The notes under the pieces are model-generated. The model did no database searches. It was not told the origin of the DNA and was given only the letters and a program-made list of their open reading frames with translations. A stretch of 19,383 nucleotides of DNA. It comes from an uncultured Sutterella sp. GTDB taxonomy: Bacteria; Pseudomonadota; Gammaproteobacteria; Burkholderiales; Burkholderiaceae_F. Numbering within the stretch: the stretch's first letter is position 1; each line of letters begins with the position of its first letter. The translations under genes and the position numbers were made by a program. Where the stretch lies: assembly GCA_900542195.1 (NCBI GenBank), contig UQNA01000053.1, positions 1 through 19,383 on the forward strand, in the 5' to 3' direction. Below, one piece after another: positions 13,845-19,383 of the stretch.

Positions 13845-15773
13845 TCAAAGATCCAGCAGTAGATTTTCAGTAACAGGAGGTTTGGCCGCCGTTGTGGAAA
13901 ACTCTTTTAGTCTAGAAGCCAAACCACCGTTTCTCTTAGTCCGCGTACGAATGGAACGAGAAAGAACTTCAATACTGCTGAAAATCCAACAAGATGTTTT
14001 TGCTCTGGTCACCGCCGTATAAAGAAGTTCTCTGGTTGCCAGTCCGATTGCTTGCGTGTTCTCCGCATTATCTCCTTCGATAAACGGCATAAAAACCCCG
14101 ATATTGTCGTATCCGGAACCTTGAGATTGGTGAACAGTGATACAGAAGCCAACGTCGTACTCCGGCAGCAGCTGAGCTTTCAAAACCTTTTTAGTATCGC
14201 CGATGTAAGCATTCCATTGCCCCGGAATTTCTTTATCTTCAAAAATAATTGCAATATCTCCGTTGGAAACTCCTAAGGAGAGGTCATTTTTTCTGACAAT
14301 AATTACTTTCCCGGGATAAAATTCAGACGAGTTATCCGGACAGTGCAGTCTTGAAAGCAGTAGCTTTTGACAGTAATTATTAACTGCTTGAACGCTCATG
14401 GGGCCTTTTCTCACGGCGGCAATAGGCTTGAATGAATTGAGCACATGCCATAAGTTTTCTAATTCTTTTTCTTCTACAACATTCTCAGATAAAAGAATAT
14501 TTTGAACGGCATCCGCATATCGGCCCATGTTCTCTGCAATCCATTTTTCAGCTTCCAAAGTTAAATTTGTTTTCGGATTCAGCTTTAAGTCAGTGCTGAG
14601 AAAAATATCCTCGGTTGTGGCTGAACCTGCATCGCCAGTCTTCTTAACAAAGGGGCCGTGATTATTTAGAAGACGAAGAATTTCAGAAATTTGGTGCTCC
14701 TCGTCTCCGGTATTTTGATTGATGAGTTTTGATAAAGATCCGATTCCGGAGCTACCTTTGAATCGATGGCTTTCTTTTAGCTCTGTCAGAATGTTTTTAA
14801 GTGCATTCTCAGGAGAAGATATATCCGCATATACCGCACCCGGTCCCACCGCAGCAAGCTGGTACATATCGCCAAGGATAATGACTCTGGTTTTCTTAGT
14901 ATCGATAACATTGAATAAGTTGAATGCGATCTCACTGTCGATCATGGAAGCTTCATCGATGACGAGAATGTCGCACTCTAAGCAATGCGTCTCATCAGGA
15001 CGGCTGCCTTCATCCGTAGGCGAGCTAAGCCACATATGGATGGTATTTGCCAGAAGCCGGTTGTCTTTATAAGCTCGATCAACGTTCGGGAAAATCTTCG
15101 GTCTCTCAATTAAGCTTTCAATTAATCGGCTTTTTGCTTTACCGGTCGGCGCTGTAACATAGATTTTAGCTTCCGGCTGCCCCTCTAAGAGAGCTTCTAA
15201 AATTCGGACAACGGACGAGGTCTTGCCGGTGCCCGGACCTCCCGAAATGATGCTGAGATTATTGCTTAGAGCTTTTTGAATAGCCTGAAATTGCTCTTTG
15301 TTAGGACGGTCATAAATGTCCTGGCTTTTAAAGTAGTCGGCAAGTTTTTTGGATTCTGGGCGGATTACGACTTTTCTGGAAGCCAATTGAATTAGCTTGC
15401 GTCCCAGAAGTGCTTCATGAAAGAAGTTGGTGTGAGAATAGATTCTTGTCTGCTTTTTTTCACTTCTGTCTATAAGAAACGGGACGGCAGGAATACCGAA
15501 GTTTCGATGAGTATTTCCGCTGTAACCCGAAACGTTATATGCCAGACCGAAGTCCTCCATTATTTGGACACCGAGTTCTTTTTCCTGTGTAGGAGACAGG
15601 GCGACACATACGCCTCCCTTTTCTTCTTCCATTTTCCACAGCTGAAGAAACTTCTCTAAAGTGTCCTTTAAAATTGTGACGTCCTTAGACGGATTTTTTC
15701 TAACCGCAACTCGGTAAAGGGCGTTTTTAATGCCTTGAAGAGCAGCTTCTTCGGGTGTCCAATCATTCTGCAT
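13845..15773 (-). CDS. recD: RecD, alpha subunit of exonuclease V (RecBCD), 5'-3' helicase
   Basis: RecD is the fast 5'-3' helicase of RecBCD, which processes double-strand breaks for recombination. The 642-residue protein (E. coli 608) shows superfamily 1B motifs in order: Walker A GGPGTGKT at 178-185 preceded by the Q-motif region RPNKEQFQAI, APTGKAKSRL at about 208-217, Walker B DILVIDEAS at 268-276, GDMYQLAAVGPG at about 301-312, HQSQG at 548-552 and TAVTRAK at 586-592. The RecBCD partner gene recB overlaps its start by 11 nt, and the AGGAGG ribosome site lies inside the end of recB. The N-terminal interaction domain of about 150 residues marks it as the RecBCD-type RecD and not the stand-alone RecD2. 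Confidence 0.95.
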   Translation of the reverse strand: MQNDWTPEEAALQGIKNALYRVAVRKNPSKDVTILKDTLEKFLQLWKMEEEKGGVCVALSPTQEKELGVQIMEDFGLAYNVSGYSGNTHRNFGIPAVPFLIDRSEKKQTRIYSHTNFFHEALLGRKLIQLASRKVVIRPESKKLADYFKSQDIYDRPNKEQFQAIQKALSNNLSIISGGPGTGKTSSVVRILEALLEGQPEAKIYVTAPTGKAKSRLIESLIERPKIFPNVDRAYKDNRLLANTIHMWLSSPTDEGSRPDETHCLECDILVIDEASMIDSEIAFNLFNVIDTKKTRVIILGDMYQLAAVGPGAVYADISSPENALKNILTELKESHRFKGSSGIGSLSKLINQNTGDEEHQISEILRLLNNHGPFVKKTGDAGSATTEDIFLSTDLKLNPKTNLTLEAEKWIAENMGRYADAVQNILLSENVVEEKELENLWHVLNSFKPIAAVRKGPMSVQAVNNYCQKLLLSRLHCPDNSSEFYPGKVIIVRKNDLSLGVSNGDIAIIFEDKEIPGQWNAYIGDTKKVLKAQLLPEYDVGFCITVHQSQGSGYDNIGVFMPFIEGDNAENTQAIGLATRELLYTAVTRAKTSCWIFSSIEVLSRSIRTRTKRNGGLASRLKEFSTTAAKPPVTENLLLDL

Positions 15774-18700
15774 GGTTTCCTCCTTTGAGCTCGGTTTCGT
15801 ATTTTTGAACTATTTCTTCGCTGTAACCGTTCCGAAGGATTTCATCCAAGCAGTCAAGTACTTCTTTTTTGGGTCTATCGAAGTAGATCCCCTGAGAAGG
15901 ATTAGATGCCTTGATGCCGCGTAAAAAGAAATAGGCGGCTCCTCCTATGAGGTCATACACATCATTGCGTTTAAATCGAGTCTCTAGATATCGCTTAAGA
16001 ACCACAAGATAAAGAAGATATTGAAGTTTGTAGTGCTTTTTGTCCATCGCCTGATCAAGAAGGGGCTTTGTGTAGTTGGACGGGTTCTCGTCTAAGAAAT
16101 TACTTTTCCAATCGATAACCCAGAACTTACCTCTAGCGAAAAAGATAAGGTCAATCGCACCAATCAAATAACCATTAATCTGTTCATCACTTAAGTTCAG
16201 TCCGGAATATTGAGGAGCCAAGCGGCGAAGAGTCTCACCGAGCTGTTTTCCGGTAAGACGATGGCAGTTCTCCGAAATTGCCGGGTTAGATAAAATGAAG
16301 TCCATTTCAGCTATTTTCTTTTCCGGCTCTAATTGCGACAGACTAAAGTTTTCCAGCCCGGGAATTCCCTTGACGTTCATTACGTCGGTGATCATTTCGA
16401 CTAAAGCCTCCGTATGGGCATCTACTGCAGGTTTTAGACTTTCACCTTCATCTGACGGAGAGGCTCCTGCTGAAACCTCTGTCTCAATCGCATTGGAAAG
16501 AAGACGATTTTTGACGAACGGAATTAAGACATCTTCACGTTCAGGATCGTTTATATCTGCCGTTCTGAAATCTAATTCTTCAAGCAAACGGTGCAGAAAA
16601 TCTCCGTATGCAGCTGCCGAAAGTTTTGGGTTTTTAAAACGCAGATTATCTTGAGCTTCGATGACTTGAACTTCTTCTTCGATTTCATTTTTAGAAGGAA
16701 GTTCGTCTATGGCTGGAGATTCTTCAGGCAGAACCTCGATACCTCTGGACAAGGCAGAGAAGCTTGTCCGGATCCATTCCGCCGAGAAGATGGGATACGC
16801 CTGACCGACCGATAGGTCTGAGGCGGTCAGTTCTTCCGTGCGTTCTTTAGATTGAAACTGTCGGACTGGCGAAGGTATCAAATCCGGACAGAGCCCGGTG
16901 GAGAAATTTCTAATTAAGGACGCGGAATAATCGTCCGGAATAATAAAATCGTCGGAAAGGTTTTTTGTTCCTTCTCTTAATGCATCTCTCACGGAAACAT
17001 TATTTTTCTCTAACTCCTCCCCAAGGGTTTTAAACAGAGTTTTGGGGCCGATATATTTATCCGGCTCAAAAGAGCCCGTCAAAGCCTGGAGGGTAGAGGA
17101 CTTGGTGTAATTTCCGTGCAAACCTGGGAAAGTTTCCTTTTCTCCTTTCAGCTTTGAGTATTTTGAGGTCTGTTTAAAAAACATGGGAAGAACCAACAAG
17201 GAGGAGGCCCGAGTCATAGCAACATAGAGCAGCCGTACCCTTTCCATTTGTTCTTCTTGGTAGGCATAGCTTTTACCTTCTAAATAAGAACGGATTTGGG
17301 TTGCCTCGGCTAAAAATTTTCGAACTTTAACGTTATTAACAATCTCATTTACCTCAGAAACAACGTTTTTCCCTGCCATAAAAACAGTTCTCGGAAGGAT
17401 GACCACAGGATATTCAAGTCCTTTACTTTTGTGAATGGTCTCTATCCTGACGAGATCAGAGTCAGACTCAAGCCTTAATGTTTCTTGATCGGCACCATCT
17501 GAGGCTTTTCGTTCGAGCCAACGCAAAAGTCCTGAGACAGTTTTAATTTTTCTATTTTCTTCATGGAGAAGCTCAAGGATATGGCGATAGTTTGTTAATG
17601 CTCTTTGGCCGTTAATTTGAGGCAGCAGGCGTTCCTCAACTTCAAATTCTTTAAAAAGTTCTGTAAAAGCAGCGAGTACACCGTATTTTTTTGCTCTCTC
17701 ATTGGCTTTTTCGATTCTTTCACGTGCAAGCAAACTTGCTTGGACATCTTCTTCAATAAGTTTTATAGAGTGGCCGAAGATCGGAGTTACTCGGGCTTTC
17801 GTCATTGCCGACAAGGATTTAGGGTTCTCCATTGCACTCAAAATAGCAGCAATGTCTTGAGCCTCTTGGCTCTCTAGAACTCGTTCGTCGCTTTGAATAA
17901 TAAAACGGATCTGACGCTTGGTTAACTCTTCCATGAGTCCGTCAGCATCTTTCCTTCTTCGAACCAAAATTGCGATGTCACTGGGTTTTAATTTACGCAG
18001 GCTGGATCCCACTCTTATATCTTTTTCCAAGAGTGATTTGATTTTTTCGGCCAGAAAGAAATCTTCATACTTTTCTAATACATTGACGTTAGAGGGGTCA
18101 ATCTCTTGCGATGACCAGTGCCAAACTTCAAAGGAAGAGAGAGGAATAAATTTCCCATCGGACGTGCGCTCGAAAAGAGGAAGTTTGGATGAGTTGAATT
18201 CAACATCTGTGTATTGAATTTTGCTGTTTAAGAAGCTGCCGATGCCCGAAGCTGAAGAATTAAGGCCGAAGAAAGTATTAATTGAGGCCACGAGACCCGG
18301 GGTAGAACGGAAGTTTTTCTTCAGATAAAGGTGATTCTTGATGTCTTTCTTCGAATCCAAATAAGTGTCTAAATCGGCAGATCTGAAGCCGTAGATAGAT
18401 TGTTTAGGATCGCCCACGAATACTACCGGAATTTGTCTTTCCGGAGCTTTTAGAAATAGTTCAGAGAAAATAGTGTACTGAAGAGGGTCCGTATCCTGGA
18501 ACTCATCAATGAGGACGGCATCAAACTTCTCTCTTACAGCTTTAACGAATTCAGGATTATCAAGTCTAGCCTCCATCTCCACGAGGAGATCATCATAAGT
18601 AACAGTTCTAGCTGCTGCTTTAAGCTTTTTAAGAAGTGCAGGAGCTTCGTCTCTAAACTTTTCGAGATGCTGTTTAAAAGAAATAGTATTGTCAAAGATA

Positions 18701-19335
18701 ATGGACTGCGAGCAGGGAGATCTCACTGACAAAGCTGAAACTCTCTCTAAAATCTTTGAAAACCCCGGGTATTTTAGGAAGCCAACTTGATCTAACAGGT
18801 TTACGTTTTTTATTTCTTTCCTGACAAAAGTGTCAACCACTTCAGAGATAAGGCCGGAAGTATCTCCGATTTCCGCATCCGAGTCTGACCTGGAAGAGAA
18901 AGAGCAGTCTTTTACCATTCTTTGACAAAAGCTATGGATGGTAAAGATTGAAGCGTCTTCGATTTTGGATAAAGCTTCGGTCACGGTCTCTCGGATAGAC
19001 TCCGGAGTAATTGCACCGGTTTGAACCCATAATTCAATTTGGCTTTTTAAGGTCTCATCTTCAAGTTTGTCTAATTCTTGCTTCCAACTGCTTTCATTTT
19101 GAAAGATTTCTAAGATATTCAGAAGAGCCTGCTGGAGACGGTTTCTTAGCTCAGAAGTTGCGTTTTTCGTAAACGTAACAATGAGAATTCTTTCAATATC
19201 AATTCTCTTCTCAACGATTAATCGGAGCAGAAGATGCATTAAAGAATAGGTTTTCCCGGTTCCGGCGCTAGCCTCAATCAGAATAGGCTCTGTAAGAGAA
19301 GTATGAATGGGGTCAAAGACATTTAATGTTTTCAT
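15763..19335 (-). CDS. recB: RecB, beta subunit of exonuclease V (RecBCD), 3'-5' helicase and nuclease
   Basis: RecB is the 3'-5' helicase and the only nuclease of RecBCD. The protein is 1190 residues (E. coli 1180). UvrD-type motifs: Walker A AGTGKT at 24-29, TFTKNATSELRNR from about 54, FTIHSFCQRM near 131-140, Walker B DEFQDTD at 277-283, GDPKQSIYGFR from about 308, HKSKGLEYPVV and LLYVAMTRAS further on. The C-terminal nuclease domain keeps its catalytic set: His915 in YGDFLHRLLEE, Glu1010, Asp1062 in GAIDLIF and Asp1075/Lys1077 in VIDWKS, equivalent to E. coli H956, E1020, D1067, D1080 and K1082. Both activities should be intact. A GGAGA ribosome site precedes the ATG at 19335. recC would be expected upstream, beyond the right edge. 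Confidence 0.96.
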   Translation of the reverse strand: MKTLNVFDPIHTSLTEPILIEASAGTGKTYSLMHLLLRLIVEKRIDIERILIVTFTKNATSELRNRLQQALLNILEIFQNESSWKQELDKLEDETLKSQIELWVQTGAITPESIRETVTEALSKIEDASIFTIHSFCQRMVKDCSFSSRSDSDAEIGDTSGLISEVVDTFVRKEIKNVNLLDQVGFLKYPGFSKILERVSALSVRSPCSQSIIFDNTISFKQHLEKFRDEAPALLKKLKAAARTVTYDDLLVEMEARLDNPEFVKAVREKFDAVLIDEFQDTDPLQYTIFSELFLKAPERQIPVVFVGDPKQSIYGFRSADLDTYLDSKKDIKNHLYLKKNFRSTPGLVASINTFFGLNSSASGIGSFLNSKIQYTDVEFNSSKLPLFERTSDGKFIPLSSFEVWHWSSQEIDPSNVNVLEKYEDFFLAEKIKSLLEKDIRVGSSLRKLKPSDIAILVRRRKDADGLMEELTKRQIRFIIQSDERVLESQEAQDIAAILSAMENPKSLSAMTKARVTPIFGHSIKLIEEDVQASLLARERIEKANERAKKYGVLAAFTELFKEFEVEERLLPQINGQRALTNYRHILELLHEENRKIKTVSGLLRWLERKASDGADQETLRLESDSDLVRIETIHKSKGLEYPVVILPRTVFMAGKNVVSEVNEIVNNVKVRKFLAEATQIRSYLEGKSYAYQEEQMERVRLLYVAMTRASSLLVLPMFFKQTSKYSKLKGEKETFPGLHGNYTKSSTLQALTGSFEPDKYIGPKTLFKTLGEELEKNNVSVRDALREGTKNLSDDFIIPDDYSASLIRNFSTGLCPDLIPSPVRQFQSKERTEELTASDLSVGQAYPIFSAEWIRTSFSALSRGIEVLPEESPAIDELPSKNEIEEEVQVIEAQDNLRFKNPKLSAAAYGDFLHRLLEELDFRTADINDPEREDVLIPFVKNRLLSNAIETEVSAGASPSDEGESLKPAVDAHTEALVEMITDVMNVKGIPGLENFSLSQLEPEKKIAEMDFILSNPAISENCHRLTGKQLGETLRRLAPQYSGLNLSDEQINGYLIGAIDLIFFARGKFWVIDWKSNFLDENPSNYTKPLLDQAMDKKHYKLQYLLYLVVLKRYLETRFKRNDVYDLIGGAAYFFLRGIKASNPSQGIYFDRPKKEVLDCLDEILRNGYSEEIVQKYETELKGGNHAE

Positions 19336-19353
19336 CTAACTTCTCCAAGGATA

Positions 19354-19373
19354 CCTCGGGTTTCAACCCGAGG
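19354..19373. repeat. GC-rich hairpin upstream of recB at the window edge
   Basis: CCTCGGGT and ACCCGAGG form a perfect 8-bp stem with the loop TTCA, 18 nt before the recB start. It could end an upstream gene, modulate recB translation, or be part of a dispersed repeat; the window stops too soon to tell. Confidence 0.4.
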
Positions 19374-19383
19374 AGGAATTGGA
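19364..19383 (+). repeat. Copy of a short motif shared with the modC leader and the recD 3' region
   Basis: CAACCCGAGGAGGAATTGGA at the right edge matches CAACCCAGGAGGAATCGGA on the minus strand at 13560-13578 with one deletion and one substitution. Its core GAGGAGGAATCGG recurs on the plus strand at 13824-13836. All three copies are in non-coding DNA. Part of the match is Shine-Dalgarno-like, so chance cannot be excluded. Confidence 0.3.

Overview
The window looks like an ordinary chromosomal stretch of a Gram-negative bacterium. It carries a Tol-Pal envelope operon, a dipeptide/oligopeptide-type ABC importer, a flavohemoglobin, a mod-type oxyanion importer and the RecB and RecD subunits of exonuclease V. 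The base composition (by eye slightly under 50% G+C), the Tol gene order, the RecBCD enzyme and the style of the peptide-transporter proteins suggest a Betaproteobacterium of the Burkholderiales, possibly Sutterellaceae (Parasutterella/Turicimonas-like). This placement is inference, because no rRNA or other marker gene is present. I see no tRNA, rRNA, CRISPR array, transposase, integrase or prophage gene.

Layout. 1-2463 (minus): ybgC-tolQ-tolR-tolA, with tolA running off the left edge; tolB and pal would be expected next. 2464-2706: divergent intergenic region with a 27-bp dyad and a plausible promoter for the rightward operon. 2707-9147 (plus): a tightly overlapping four-gene ABC importer operon. 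It encodes a lipoprotein-type solute-binding protein with an extra C-terminal membrane helix, a DppB-type permease, an unusually long DppC-type permease and a single polypeptide carrying both ATPases, so its layout resembles yejABEF. 9298-10461 (plus): hmp flavohemoglobin, preceded by three short dyads and followed by a compound hairpin and a strong 18-bp terminator-like hairpin between convergent genes. 10610-13536 (minus): modC-modA-modB-modD, preceded by a perfect TATAAT box and a 9-7-9 palindrome that looks like a ModE operator. 13537-13844: non-coding, holding that promoter, a long-range dyad and the terminator-like hairpin of the rec operon. 13845-19335 (minus): recB then recD, overlapping by 11 nt; recC is not in the window and would most simply lie just beyond the right edge.

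How it works together. The Tol genes power outer-membrane constriction and integrity. The ABC importer should take up peptides or a related solute. The mod operon should supply molybdenum or a similar oxyanion for molybdoenzymes, and hmp would detoxify nitric oxide; the two could meet in anaerobic nitrate metabolism, but nothing in the window proves it. RecBD are parts of the double-strand-break repair helicase-nuclease.

I found no clearly new multi-gene system. The most interesting points are the mod operon (predicted ModE-type operator without modE, a binding protein lacking the canonical molybdate-ligand residues, a ModC without its regulatory domain, a sequestered Shine-Dalgarno) and the peptide importer's unusual architecture (doubly anchored binding protein, extended permease, cysteine cluster in the fused ATPase). 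Genes in the same operon are packed with 1-nt TAATG, 4-nt ATGA or 11-nt overlaps.
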